Notes: generated from the sequence alone by a model not told the origin. Positions 53,401-62,405 are shown, counted from the stretch's first letter. The stretch is DNA of 64,000 nt from Patella vulgata (GCF_932274485.2 NC_065879.2:20076591-20140590), one strand, 5' to 3'. A program made the numbers and translations.

Positions 53401-56346
53401 TCAACCTATGGAATACGATCAGGTAGTTTATTTGCTTTATATAACAAAGGACACATTTTACAAATGTGAAAATCATCTCACACAGAGAAGTATTGGGAAC
53501 GCATCAGCCATCAGTAGCTTTTCAGGAAATGTTTGTTTTGTCAACCAGTGAAGTAGGGTTTTCTTACAAATCGGACAAGAAAAAAACAAAAATTGATTTA
53601 TTGAAATGATTTTGTTTTATTATTACACGCACGCTGAGAATCTAAAGGAACTAATTGGCCTGATCAATCGATGTGTTGCACAATTTACACACCCTCCAAA
53701 CAGAAATACAATGAAGTGGGGTTTAACGTCCTGCATGTCTGCACCGATTGGGGTAATGAAGACGGGCATACGTCATTCGGTGTGCTATGAGGAAAACTTT
53801 GCCCTGAAAGCGGCACTACGGCCTACTTGTATATCTAAGTCCAACTCGGAAGGGTTTTTTTTACATGCACACCAATGTGTCCACGGGACCTCGGGTGTCG
53901 AATACGTGACCTAGAGGTAAGCGAGCCAACGTCTTACTCACTCTACCATCCTTCAGACACTGAAAACAGCAATAGCGTTACAGCTGATTACATGATATCT
54001 TGTCCGAGATTTCGTCCTGCCTGTATAGATTACATGGCTTACATGGTGGATAACATGGCTTGACAAGCTATATCCTAAAACGTTCATGGGTGCTATATTT
54101 CTTGAAAACAACAAAATGTGGTCTAATAATAATTTGGCAAATGTTTCTGTTGTCAAACTTTAAAACTTGCAATACAGATTAGTGGGCTACATGTGAAATG
54201 CCTGATAGACCAAACCGAGCTAAAGCTGGGTGGGCGAATGTTTAACGCGTGCGCGTTGGATTATAATGTCTGTCATTAAGTCCAGTGACGTAGTTTCGAT
54301 TCCCCGCTTGTAGGTGACAAGGCGTAGGGTCGTCTGTCCAACCTTGTGGGTTTTCTCCGGATCCTCCGGTTTCCTCCCACTGTTAAAGATCCCTTTTTGC
54401 AAGCGAATTATTGAAATAAAATTTAACCATTAGTTAGTCCCGAAATGACCTAGTTTATAACGAGTGGACGTTAAACCCCATTCTCTCTTTTGTAGTCATG
54501 GTGCTAAAAGTCCTAGAACAGAACTTCTACATAATATAGATCCATTACAAGTTTGGGGAAAAAGAGCGTTCGCTGATACATTTGATAACAGAGTTAGCGC
54601 GGCTATCAGAGCCGGAGACTGGAAGCTTCTTACTGGTCAATATGAAGGGCTGCCAGGTAAGTTGTTCAGTTAACTTCTAAACGCGTTCAATAGTTCCATT
54701 ATAAGGAAAACGTTGGTAAGATATCCTTAACTATTTTCCAACCTCGTGGGTTTTCTCCGGGTCCTCCGGTTTCCTCCCACTGCTAAAGACCCCTACGCGC
54801 AAGCAAATTATTGAAATAAAATTGAATCGTATGTTAGACCCAAAATGACCCAGTTTGTGTAGCGAGTGGACGTTAAACCCATCTCACTCTCTCTCTCTCT
54901 CTCTCTCTCTCTTAACTATTTCCATTATAAGGATAAAGTTGGTAAGACATCCTTCACTATTTCCATTATAAGGAGAACTTTGGTAAGACATCCTTCACTA
55001 TTTCCATTATAAGGAGAACTTTGGTAAGACATCCTTCATTATTTACATTATAAGGTGAACGTTGGTAAGACATCATTCACTCTTTCCATTATATGGAGCA
55101 CGTTGGTAAAACATCCTTTACTCTTTCCATTTTATGGAGCACGTTGGTAAGACATCCTTCACCATTTCCATTATATGGAGCACGTTGCATGATAAGACAC
55201 CATTCACTTCCATGTGTAGTTATCATGATTAGTTATTCCCACCATAGACGGAATGCGTTGTAAATATCGCCACCTATTCCCATTATAGACGGAATGTTGT
55301 GATTGATTGCGTTGTAATTATCGCCAGCTGTTCCCATTATAGACGTAACATCCTTGTGATTGAGTGGTAAACACCATCAGCCCCATAGACAGAGAGCTGT
55401 GACTTATTTTACTAATGAACAGTTGGATTGTTGAAAAGCGCTCTTGTTGGTTGTTATATAATATGTTCCATATGCAAACAGGAACTAACTAGAAACGCCA
55501 CGGGTGCCTTTGCTCTCTAAATGCTATGCACAAGGAACCAAGTCAAACCGTGCCAAATACATACTTATATGTTTTTACATCGCATGAGCCTATTTTGTCA
55601 ACAGCCCTTATAAATATGTGGTCGTGGGTTCGTCATCGCCACACGTGTCCTATTTGTATTTATTATAGATGAATATACAACAGTGATAAATTGAATAGCT
55701 GAACACAACACGTGTTCGAAACCCAGCTCAGCCAGAGATAAAGTGTTCTAGATAACACGTATTCGACACTCAGCCAGAGATGATATGTAGTATTCTTGAT
55801 AACACGTATTCGACACCCAGCCAGAGATAACATGTAGTATTCTAGATAACACGTATTCGACACCCAGCTCAGCCAGAAATAAAGTTTTCTAGATAACACG
55901 TATTCGACACCCAGAAAGATATAGAAGGGCTATTTAAAATAACAGCGCGATGATCTAGCACGAAGCAATCTAGAAACATACGTGCTCCTGGTCACTGGTC
56001 AACCAATCTTTCATTTTTAGTCCATTTAAACTTTGTTTCATTTCCAGAGTCTAAAGAATGGGGGAAAAGACCGGAAGGTCAAGGCCATGGTATAGTTGGT
56101 CGCTCATCCGGACAGACAAATAAAGTCGTTCGCGCATCATCCGTACAAAAAAGTATTATGTTGTACAACATCAGAGACGACCCAGAAGAGCGACACGACG
56201 TTTCAGCACAACATCCAACAGTGGTCAGGGATTTACTAGATCGCCTTAAGTACTATAACCAAACAATGGTACCAGTACATTACCCACCAGGGGATGTGAA
56301 AGCTCTTCCAAATTTACACGGTGGTGTTTGGACACACTGGTTATAA
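47472..56346 (+). CDS. ARSB-like: Arylsulfatase B-like secreted/lysosomal sulfatase, 8 exons
   Basis: Exons: 47472-47714, 49474-49660, 51448-51647, 52329-52440, 52738-52833, 53179-53422, 54496-54656, 56048-56346; 1542 nt, 513 aa, all borders GT/AG and all phases consistent. Signal peptide [17 protein letters not shown]. Metal-binding VADDYGWND (D30, D31). Sulfatase signature 1 [13 protein letters not shown], with C68 the residue converted to formylglycine in this family. Signature 2 [13 protein letters not shown] (K122, H124). Then [18 protein letters not shown] (the ARSB LALQSVHEP region) and TD280-N281-GGS with [19 protein letters not shown]-terminal half: [36 protein letters not shown] and [14 protein letters not shown]. 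Length is close to vertebrate ARSB (about 530 aa). Known role of ARSB: hydrolysis of N-acetylgalactosamine 4-sulfate in glycosaminoglycans; the exact substrate here is unknown. Confidence 0.95.
47703..48395 (+). repeat. Minisatellite of 40-45 bp units built from the exon 1 splice donor
   Basis: Units each carry a copy of AGATATCAGGTAAGTCTTG (the exon 1 end plus donor) in more or less altered form, about 11 units, broken by a SINE A at 48100-48358. Donor cores GGTAAGT occur four times (47715, 47800, 48001, 48383) and GGTATGT three times (47760, 47885, 47961). The last unit (48371-48389) repeats the authentic exon border exactly. The frame from exon 1 stays open to 48068. Confidence 0.85.
48100..48358 (+). 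repeat. SINE A, 5'-truncated, in sulfatase intron 1
   Basis: CCGGCGTGGCTCCCCATTG, AAGAACCCTTGGCAATTATA, CCTCATAGCGCACTGTGTGA, GGAGCAGAACAGTAGGACG, TCAAACCCAATTTCATTTCA. Inserted into the donor-derived minisatellite. Confidence 0.85.
48396..48884. other. Intron 1 remainder without features
   Basis: No repeat or coding signal recognised. Confidence 0.45.
48885..49145 (+). repeat. SINE B, full length
   Basis: GGATGTCCGAATGGTTAGCA head (A-box-like), GTTTCGAATCCCCAGTTG (B-box-like), GGTCGCTTGTCCAACCTCGC, CTACGCGCAAGCGAATTATT, tail GTAGACGTTAAACCCCATTT and TCTC. In sulfatase intron 1, in tandem with the next copy. Confidence 0.93.
49155..49432 (+). repeat. SINE B, full length, in tandem with the previous copy
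   Basis: GGATGGCCGAATGGTTAGCG head, GTCGTTTCGATTTCAAGG, CTACGCGCAAGCTAATTATT, tail GAGTGGACGTTAAACCCCAT then TTCTCTC. It ends 42 bp before exon 2. Confidence 0.93.
50060..50300 (+). repeat. SINE A, 5'-truncated, in intron 2
   Basis: GGACAAGGATAGCTGTCTAG, ACGTAAAAGATCCCTTGGCA, GTTGGAATTCGATATAAGAG, CGTCTTCATTAGCCCAGC, GGACGTTAAACCCCATTTCA with an ATTTC tail. Confidence 0.92.
50301..50619. other. Intron 2 stretch without features
   Basis: AT-rich, no repeat recognised. Confidence 0.4.
50620..50892 (+). repeat. SINE A, rearranged, in intron 2
   Basis: Head-side GGGGGTCCCGTGATCGATCC and TTGGCCGAGAAAGTTTATGG, then three copies of a 28-bp unit (GGCATTGAAGTGGGATAGAT), then tail GAACAGTAGGACCTTAAACC. 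The unique middle block is replaced by the short tandem repeat. Confidence 0.8.
50893..51204. other. Intron 2 AT-rich stretch
   Basis: Repeated AAGTTTAATCAATA-type strings near 50889-50955; nothing else. Confidence 0.4.
51205..51345 (-). repeat. SINE A fragment
   Basis: ACATGCACGTCAAGGCAATC, GGACCTCGGTTTTTCACCC and CTGTCCGTCATGCACCACTG match the central and head-side blocks in reverse orientation. Confidence 0.65.
51648..52328. other. Sulfatase intron 3
   Basis: Contains CCACCCCACCCGTACTCC-type C-rich pieces, three diverged copies of AATAAATCTTCAAATT (about 51700-51820) and a poly-C run at about 51941-51951. No gene. Confidence 0.5.
52685..52737 (+). repeat. Partial upstream copy of sulfatase exon 5 start
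   Basis: GGCATGGTTACATGTGTGGA then TGAAGGTATACAGTTGATAT precedes the real exon 5, which begins GCATGGTAACATGTATGGAT. Unit about 54 bp. The acceptor of the upstream copy is CTGTTG rather than TTGTAG, so it should be dead. Confidence 0.8.
52816..52900 (+). repeat. Triplicated exon 5 donor region, unit about 30 bp
   Basis: ATCCTGGTCTTTACCACAG|GTAAGATG (the real border) is followed by ATCCTGGTCGTTATTACAAG and ATTCTGGTCTTTGCGACAGG. The third copy keeps CAG|GTTTCA. Confidence 0.8.
53705..53950 (-). repeat. SINE A, near full length, in intron 6
   Basis: AATGAAGTGGGGTTTAACG, GGGTAATGAAGACGGGCATA, ATGCACACCAATGTGTCC, GCGAGCCAACGTCTTACTCA. Confidence 0.88.
54228..54490 (+). repeat. SINE B whose tail forms the exon 7 acceptor tract
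   Basis: GGTGGGCGAATGTTTAACGC head, GTAGTTTCGATTCCCCGC, GGTTTTCTCCGGATCCTCC, AAGCGAATTATTGAAATAAA, tail GAGTGGACGTTAAACCCC then ATTCTCTCTTTTGTAG. The TCTC tail runs directly into the TTGTAG acceptor of exon 7 (exon starts 54496). Confidence 0.92.
54690..55250 (+). repeat. Minisatellite, about 45-bp unit, in sulfatase intron 7
   Basis: Units with TTTCCATTATAAGGAGAAC then TTTGGTAAGACATCCTTCAC repeat about ten times with decay to the right. A 5'-truncated SINE B is inserted after the first unit. Confidence 0.88.
54741..54912 (+). repeat. 5'-truncated SINE B inside the minisatellite
   Basis: Begins AACCTCGTGGGTTTTCTCC and ends in a TCTC tract. Flanked by TTAACTATTTTCC and TTAACTATTTCC, which could be a target duplication or simply neighbouring satellite units. 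Confidence 0.85.
55251..55689. other. Sulfatase intron 7, decayed repeats
   Basis: Paired TCCCA(C/T)(C/T)ATAGACGGAATG strings at about 55234, 55277 and 55333, otherwise nothing. Confidence 0.45.
55690..55915 (+). repeat. Minisatellite, unit about 45-50 bp, about five copies
   Basis: Unit GATAACACGTATTCGACAC then CCAGCCAGAGATAA repeated with small deletions. Confidence 0.88.
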
Positions 56347-56404
56347 ATATCGAAAGGCATCTGGCGTGGTGGGATAATATGAGGTTGTGTGGACTTTGGT
56401 TATA

Positions 56405-56422
56405 AATAAAATGTCTAATAAA
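56405..56422 (+). terminator. Polyadenylation signals of the sulfatase gene
   Basis: AATAAA at 56405-56410 and 56417-56422, 59 and 71 bp after the stop. The block is duplicated at 57248-57356. Confidence 0.7.
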
Positions 56423-56511
56423 TATTATGGTTTTCTTTCTTTTGAAAATATTAATTCATTTTGTGCATATGTGCCCTTTGAAAAGCAGTATTCCTGTTCG
56501 TGTGTGTAGAA

Positions 56512-56815
56512 ATGAAATAGGGTTTAACGTCCTACCATTCTGCTCCGACTGGGCTAATAAAGACGGGCATGTGCCATACAGTGTGCTATGAGGGCAATTT
56601 TGCCCGGACAGCGGTGCAACGACCTACTCTTATACTGAATTCCAACTGCCAAAGGATATTTTCCGTGCACGCCAATTTGTACACGGAACCTCGGTGTTAG
56701 TCCCATCCGAACGACTAAACAGCTGTCCTTGTCAGGCCCTACGTCCCGCATCCCTGACAAGGGAAAACCACGCCGGAAAATCCCGATGAATTTTCTCGGC
56801 CGCGTGGGTGTAGAG
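56512..56815 (-). repeat. SINE A, near full length
   Basis: AAATGAAATAGGGTTTAACG, CCATACAGTGTGCTATGAGG, TGCACGCCAATTTGTACACG, CTAAACAGCTGTCCTTGTCA, AAACCACGCCGGAAAATCCC. Confidence 0.9.
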
Positions 56816-57207
56816 TATGTCATGCCTCATTCGTCATCGTTCGTTCCTGGATTTTTACGTTCACTTCCACCTAGGGTAATATCGCAGACAAGTGTTTCCT
56901 AAGAAACTTGCCAGAAGAAGCCACATAAATAGACGTAACGTCTAATTTGCAGGAAAGCGCCCGGGTAAAATACATCCAAAGGAGAACGCTGCGGGTGTTA
57001 AAAATCCGAGCGTGCGCAGGCTGGCCCGCTTTGCCATAAATGCTACGATCTTAAATAAGATAGGTAGATTAGGTCTGAATGTCAGCAGGGCCCGAGCAAA
57101 TATTTACAGTGCTAGTCGTTGTCGTGCCGTGAGCGTTACCAGCAAAACAAAAACGACCTCCAAAGGGCATGATACATTCGTTATAACTACGGACCTATAT
57201 ATTATAC
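56816..57207. other. Intergenic stretch
   Basis: A frame at 57012-57230 (+) has no recognised motif. Nothing else is seen. Confidence 0.4.
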
Positions 57208-57246
57208 TGGGAGCCACGGTGGCTCAGTGATTGAGACGCTGACTTA
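57208..57246 (+). repeat. SINE A head fragment
   Basis: GGAGCCACGGTGGCTCAGTG then ATTGAGACGCTGACTTAC: the tRNA-like A-box end only. Confidence 0.75.
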
Positions 57247-57247
57247 C

Positions 57248-57356
57248 TAAATATCAAAAAGCATCCGGTGTGGTGGGATATGACGGTGTGTGGACACAAT
57301 TAGTAGACATTTTATTTATAAGCATTTATAAATAAAATGCCTACTAATTATTATGG
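57248..57356 (+). pseudogene. Duplicated sulfatase 3' UTR relic
   Basis: AAATATCAAAAAGCATCCGG ... GTGGTGGGATATGACGGTG ... TTATAAATAAAATGCCTAC corresponds to 56346-56430 just after the real stop codon, including the AATAAA. No coding exon remains beside it. A remnant of a tandem sulfatase copy or a local duplication. Confidence 0.8.
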
Positions 57357-57485
57357 GTTTTATTAATATAATTAATTAAAGCAAAGATTCACTTTTTATA
57401 GAGCGCGAACGATGTCATAACAAATTCGCATCTGAAAGTTACCAGTATGAATACACATCTTTACGTATGATTAGTGTTCGGTTAA

Positions 57486-57625
57486 CCGGTTAACGTTCTA
57501 CTGTTCTGCACCGACTGGGCTAATGAAGACGGGCATACGACGTACAGTATGCAATGGGGGGGATACCCATCGTCAATTATGATTAAGACCCCAGGTTAGC
57601 GAGCTAACGCCTTACCCAGTGATCA
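57486..57625 (-). repeat. SINE A, internally deleted
   Basis: GTTAACGTTCTACTGTTCTG, CTAATGAAGACGGGCATACG, then directly CCAGGTTAGCGAGCTAACGC. The central half is missing. Confidence 0.8.
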
Positions 57626-58080
57626 GATTACAGATTCCTTATTAGTTTGATGTATTTAGTTAAACAAGACTTGGGTACATAAGGAAATATCAACACAGTA
57701 ACGCTTGCCGGGGTTTAACTCGTTGTCGCGGTTGGACTTTATATGAAGGATCAGTCTGTCCTGGGTTACTTGTGAAAAAAGCATTAATAATTCAAAAATT
57801 CACTAAAGCAAGTATCTCACTGGGCTGCGACTGCTTGCAATAATTTCCTAACGGCATTCTCGAAACGTTCGCAGTGGTTCTCAATTTAGGAAGGCATCGC
57901 TCTCGTGAAGGGTAAATATGCTATTCTATGCTAATTAGTAACCACATATAGGCACACAATGAGTTCGTACGTAACTATCGCTTGAAAACTAATTAGAACT
58001 ATCAGTTTTTTTCTCCCCTTGATCCTACTCAAACACTATCACCTTTCAGGTCCAGCTTCGTTTCTTCGGTTTGATACACA
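57626..58080. other. Intergenic stretch
   Basis: No gene or repeat recognised. Ends at a poly-G run (58081-58092). Confidence 0.4.
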
Positions 58081-58091
58081 GGGGGGGGGGG

Positions 58092-58370
58092 GGAGAGGGT
58101 GGATGGCTGAATGGTTAGCGTGCGCGCGCTATATCATAAAGTCTGTCATTGAGTCGACTGGCATGGTTTCGAATCCCCGGTTGTACGTGGCAAGGAGTAG
58201 GGTCGCCTGTCCAACCTCGTGGGTTTTCTCCGGGGCCTCCGGTTTTCTCCCACTGCTAAAGACCCCTGCGCGCAAGCGAATTATGTAAATAAAATTAAAC
58301 CACATGTTAGTCCCGAAATGACCTAGTTTGTGTCGAGTGGACGTTAAACACCATTTCTCTCTCTCCCTTT
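58092..58370 (+). repeat. SINE B, full length
   Basis: GGATGGCTGAATGGTTAGCG, GGTTTCGAATCCCCGGTTG, GTCGCCTGTCCAACCTCGTG, GCGCGCAAGCGAATTATG, tail GTGGACGTTAAACACCATTT and TCTC. Confidence 0.93.
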
Positions 58371-58432
58371 GATACACATGATGTACAGGTGCCCAAATAA
58401 TACAGCAAATACCCAACCCTCAGGGGATCACG

Positions 58433-58792
58433 TTAGCACGTGCGTGCTGTATCATAACGCCTGTCATTGAGTCACCTGGCGTGGTGTTCGACCCCTGTAT
58501 TGACCGAGAAAGTTCATCCAGATTTTCCGGCGTGGTTTCCCTTTGTCAGTGATGCAGGACTGACAAGGACAGCTGTCTAGTCGTTGGGATGGGACGAAAA
58601 ACCGAGGTCCCGTGTACAAATTGGCGTGCACGTAAAAGATCCTTTGGCAGTTGGAATTCGATATAAGAGTAGGCCGTAGCGCCGCTGTCCGGGCAAAATT
58701 TCCCTCAAAGCACACTGTTTGGCGTTTGTCCGTCTTCATTAGCCCTGTTTAGGAGCTAAACAGTAGGACGTTAAACCCCATTTCATTTCATT
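58433..58792 (+). repeat. Chimeric SINE: B-type head fused to an A-type body
   Basis: Starts TTAGCACGTGCGTGCTGTAT and GTCATTGAGTCACCTGGCGT (SINE B), then at GTGTTCGACCCCTGTATTG turns into SINE A (CGAGAAAGTTCATCCAGATT, ACGTAAAAGATCCTTTGGCA, GGACGTTAAACCCCATTTCA with ATTTC tail). The switch lies at the shared B-box. Confidence 0.85.
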
Positions 58793-59055
58793 TATATAAT
58801 TTCACATGCTGTACGATATGGGTGTTTGACAACCTACCCAAAAATTGTAGACCCACCGGTCAAACAGAGTTACGAGTTTTAAAAAAGAATGTCAAAACAG
58901 ACAGAATAAGCTTAAAAAAAATACGAAAGTCAATTTCTGAGTAGAAATGGCGATTTAATGCAAGACAGAGATTAATACTGATCATTTGCTATGAGGTGGA
59001 TGTGATGTGACTTTTCACTCCGGCAAAGTATAATTTGACATTCTTTTTTAAAATT

Positions 59056-59080
59056 CTAATATATATATATATATATATAT
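59056..59080. repeat. AT microsatellite
   Basis: About 11 AT repeats. Confidence 0.9.
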
Positions 59081-59127
59081 ATCAACTCTTAGGTTTATAT
59101 ACCAAAAATACTCAGATTTGGGTAAAA

Positions 59128-59297
59128 ATACGTGTTTCACCAGAGCTTGTCAATAATAATAACAATGACGTCACGTCATGGAAGAATAAGCATACAACAA
59201 TATAATAATAATGAAACAGATATATATATAAATAGCATAATATTGTTATTGTTATTATTATTGCATGTCTTGACAAGCTCGGGCGAAACATGTAGAC
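59128..59297. repeat. Hairpin with TAA-rich centre
   Basis: GTGTTTCACCAGAGCTTGTC near 59132 pairs imperfectly with GACAAGCTCGGGCGAAACAT near 59271. Inner arms are ATAATAATAACAATGACG / GTTATTGTTATTATTATTG. Confidence 0.65.
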
Positions 59298-59600
59298 AAT
59301 TAAACAATAGTACCCATGAAACCTCCAAGGTGGCTGATAATATCCCTGTTCGACCGTAGTTTCAATCGTGTCTTTAAAGGGAATTTTTTTAAAGCAATCC
59401 AATTACTGCTGAAACGGTGACCTTTAATCAGAATGGAAGAGAGTTCATAATGATATTTGATTTCGGTTCACGGTCTCTTACAGTCCTAAAAATCCGTAGT
59501 AGAATTATCATATAATGATTTCAACATGTCCAGGGCACAAGAATGTTGTCATGAAGGAGTGATTCTATAATATATTAAGAGAAGCTGATACAAGTCGTTC
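59298..59600 (-). pseudogene. Second DEG/ENaC channel gene relic
   Basis: On -, the last exon piece starts at 59371 (TTTAAAG|ACACGATTGAAACTACG, encoding TIETTVEQ) and continues with DIISHLGRFHG-type sequence, but lacks 20 bp present in the copy at 45029-45258. After a gap of about 110 bp (59372-59481), an exon end with donor GGACT|GTAAGAGA carries CATTCTTGTGCCCTGGAC-type sequence matching 45780-45870. Beyond about 59300 and 59600 similarity is lost. More decayed than the 45-kb copy. Confidence 0.75.
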
Positions 59601-59842
59601 TTGACAACCATGTCTATCATGCAAATGGCGTTCGAACTATATATTCGAATTTAATTGAGACTTTGTCACAAACAAAATGATGTGGATGAATCATTGATTG
59701 CAAGGAATATTTTTTTAATTTACGTATTAATAATAATATGCATTGTCGTATTACTAACAAGGGTTCCTACTGTACACTTGCAAGGATTAATTGAATCAGA
59801 CCGAGAAACAGATGTTTCTAAATTTTGAATATGTCTTTCAGT
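59601..59842. other. Intergenic stretch
   Basis: No feature recognised. Confidence 0.4.
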
Positions 59843-60112
59843 TTATTCAGCTACAGGACTCCAAACTTCACGCGGTGCCTGTGTTACACATTCTATTGTC
59901 ATTGTAACAGACGTTCTTTTTCTTTTGGTTGTAACTGAAGCTCTTCGCATCATATCCGTGCATGTGTCCGTCTCGTCCGTTACATTCGTGTTACAACTCG
60001 GACCGCCATATTTTTGGTCCATATCGGTTTGAATTTGTATCATGTCGTACAGCAGTTTTCGCGCGTTTTCCGAGGCTTTTCGACCACGTGTTCGGCTAGG
60101 TCCACATCCCAT
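59843..60112 (-). CDS. Putative N-myristoylated small protein, 89 aa
   Basis: Start chosen at 60112: it gives MGCGPSRTRGRKASENARK, an N-terminus fitting N-myristoylation (Gly2, Ser6) with a palmitoylatable Cys3; an in-frame ATG 18 bp upstream would mask this. Continues LLYDMIQIQTDMDQKYGGPS, then DETDTCTDMMRRASVTTKRK (RRAS fits a PKA site) and ends APREVWSPVAE. The stop codon overlaps AATAAA (GAATAAAC), a possible polyadenylation signal. A T-rich tract ending TTTTAG lies about 50 bp upstream, possibly an acceptor for a leader exon. No family recognised; probably a membrane-anchored signalling adaptor if real. Confidence 0.5.
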   Translation of the reverse strand: MGCGPSRTRGRKASENARKLLYDMIQIQTDMDQKYGGPSCNTNVTDETDTCTDMMRRASVTTKRKRTSVTMTIECVTQAPREVWSPVAE

Positions 60113-60276
60113 TATAAATAATTCCACCAACAGAGGACCTTTAATTATCGGACTGGGCTAAAAAAAAATCAAAAAAAAAAAAAAAATCAAATGAAACACA
60201 AACAATAGAAGACAGAATTATCAATTTTTTTCAAATTCTTGGAAGGGGAGATAATCCTTTTATGACCAGACGGTTG

Positions 60277-60415
60277 CAGACCACCATTAATTTCCCCATT
60301 GACATCAATGTTAAATTTGCCTCTTTGCCCGGCCCCATCTTTTCCCACCATTAACTTTCCCATTGACATCAATTTTAAATTTGCCTCTTTGCCCGGCTCC
60401 ATCTTTTCCCCAAAT
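60277..60415 (-). repeat. Tandem duplication, unit about 67 bp
   Basis: CCACCATTAATTTCCCCATT ... GCCCGGCCCCATCTTTTCC is followed by CCACCATTAACTTTCCCATT ... GCCCGGCTCCATCTTTTCC. Confidence 0.9.
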
Positions 60416-60797
60416 TTTCGTTGGGCTGAATGCTTTTCACTACAGACAGAGAAACAAATGATAATTTTAAATGAGGTTGACCAACCAAATTTTGAGATAC
60501 ACAAACTTGACGTAGCATACTAAAAGCATGTAACTATACTCCGTACATACCATTGTAACCAACATGTTACGAGCGTAATTATGTTCTCCTTCCGCCTTTA
60601 AATCTTGAATATTTACCAAGACCTGACAAAAAGTGTTAACTGAACCCCCCTTCGTCTAGTCTAGACCCAAAAATCAACAGAAATGCCTATGTTAAAGGGG
60701 AGAAAAGGGTCTGGTAGAGAATTACTATAAATAGACGAACTAGAACTTGTGGGACCAAGGAGGCGAAATTTAATGGTGGTCTGTCTCCAGACGACTA
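60416..60797. other. Intergenic stretch
   Basis: No gene recognised. Frames over the duplication (60187-60504 -) are low complexity. Confidence 0.4.
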
Positions 60798-61167
60798 ATC
60801 TGATTAAAATACAGATCTATATTTCGTGTCGTTTTTTATACTTTCGATGACCTACACTACATGAAGATCTGACAAGTTGTACTCGTAGATCGTGTCAGGG
60901 GTCGTATGAGCGGCTTTTGACCTATGAAGTCAATGATTGATTAATCAATCAACGTTCCTAGTGGTTTACTCACAGTTCCGTGCATGGCACGCCAAGAAGT
61001 GGCCGTAACGGACCATTGCATTGGCTTGTTCCTCACTTCAACCAAAACGCCGGTAATATAACAATTCGTCCGGACCCTAGTGTAGTAAAGGCACATAAAA
61101 CGAAATTTTGAACTATAAAAAACGAACCGAATAGGATCCGTGTTTTAAACAGATTGTTTTAATCAGT
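60798..61167. repeat. MITE D copy 2
   Basis: Ends ATCTGATTAAAATACAGATC and, inverted, CTGATTAAAACAATCTG. The body (TCATGTAGTGTAGGTCATCG in inverse, GGAACGTTGATTGATTAATC in inverse) matches 39079-39424. Confidence 0.8.
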
Positions 61168-61454
61168 TTATGACGTCAAATTCTGAAATTCTTGTAGTTC
61201 CTAGGCATTTTTGGTATAGTAGGTAGCGGGGCAAATTCTACTCTGTCAACATCAAATCACCCTACTACTTCTGTATTTCTAAACCTTTAATGTTACGCAG
61301 CTAGGAACGATTACACATGTAACACAAACCACAAGGCGTTCATATCCCAAAACGCATCTAAGGTATATGACTTAATTTAAAAAATTCCTTCCGCAATTGG
61401 GGAGACACTGCACCCTCCCCCGTGCTTCGTATTCCTTACAAAATGCCCTGTTTA

Positions 61455-61790
61455 ATTCCAGTGAGTAGGGCGTTGGCTCGCTAACCTGGAGGTCCCGTGT
61501 TCGATGCCTGCTTTGGCCGAGAAAGTTCATCGGGATTTCCGGCCTGGTTCCTCCCTTTCAGTAGTGTGGGACGGAGGGCCCGGCAAGGGACAACGTATAA
61601 TGGCAGTTGGAATTCGATACAAAAAGTAGGACCTTAAACCTGGCGTATAGTCGCCCAGAAATGACGAAAAACACAGGTCCCATGTACACGTAAAGGACCC
61701 TTGGCAGTTGGAATTCGATATAAGAGTAGGGCGCAACGCCGCTGCCTGGCAGAAAAGTAGGGCGTTAAACCCCATTTCATTACATTGATA
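61455..61790 (+). repeat. SINE A with intact tRNA-like head
   Basis: CAGTGAGTAGGGCGTTGGCT, CTGGAGGTCCCGTGTTCGAT, GGCCGAGAAAGTTCATCGGG, a partly duplicated middle (GGCAGTTGGAATTCGATA occurs at 61602 and 61691), ACGTAAAGGACCCTTGGCAG, GGGCGTTAAACCCCATTTCA. Confidence 0.92.
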
Positions 61791-62334
61791 CAGAAGTAAT
61801 AAAAATACAGCCTTACCTTAGGGGTGAGTAGATATTGTGAATTTCTTTAAATAATTGTTACGACCTCAAATACTATTTTCACGACCACTATGAGAAGCGA
61901 ACATGACAATCTGTACTTTCTGCTATATGGATATTAGCATCTATCATGTCGAATGAAACTAAGGCCTGTTTACACGGCACTGCAGCTAAAGCCGTACGTT
62001 ATTGAAATATGAGTCGAGGCTATTTCCCGGTGAATTAGGCTTGACAACAGTTTCTGCTAGAGGCCGCCATCTTGCAGTTTCTGTTCCCATGAATTTAGCC
62101 TGTAGTTTCTCAGAGGTAGCAAACTACACATATTTGCATTAGCTTCGCTTCTTTTAGAAATCGTCTTAACTACTGAGATGGCAAGAAGCAAATACACAAC
62201 GTGAAGGGGAAACCAAGGAAATTACTAGACGATCACAAGGCTATTAAGGTATGAAGCAAGGAATGAGGCCTGGGTCATACGTAAGATGTGGCAACCGGTT
62301 TTAGTGCGTGGCCCGCTTTCCACGTCTGACAAAA
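61791..62334. other. Intergenic stretch
   Basis: No feature recognised. Confidence 0.4.
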
Positions 62335-62405
62335 GACCCATGGGGCTACAGTATGTCCGTCTTTATTAGCCAGTTGGACGTTAAACCCCATTTCATTTCA
62401 GTTTA
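62335..62405 (+). repeat. SINE A tail fragment
   Basis: ATGGGGCTACAGTATGTCCG then TCTTTATTAGCCAGTTGGACG and TTAAACCCCATTTCATTTCA. Confidence 0.8.
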
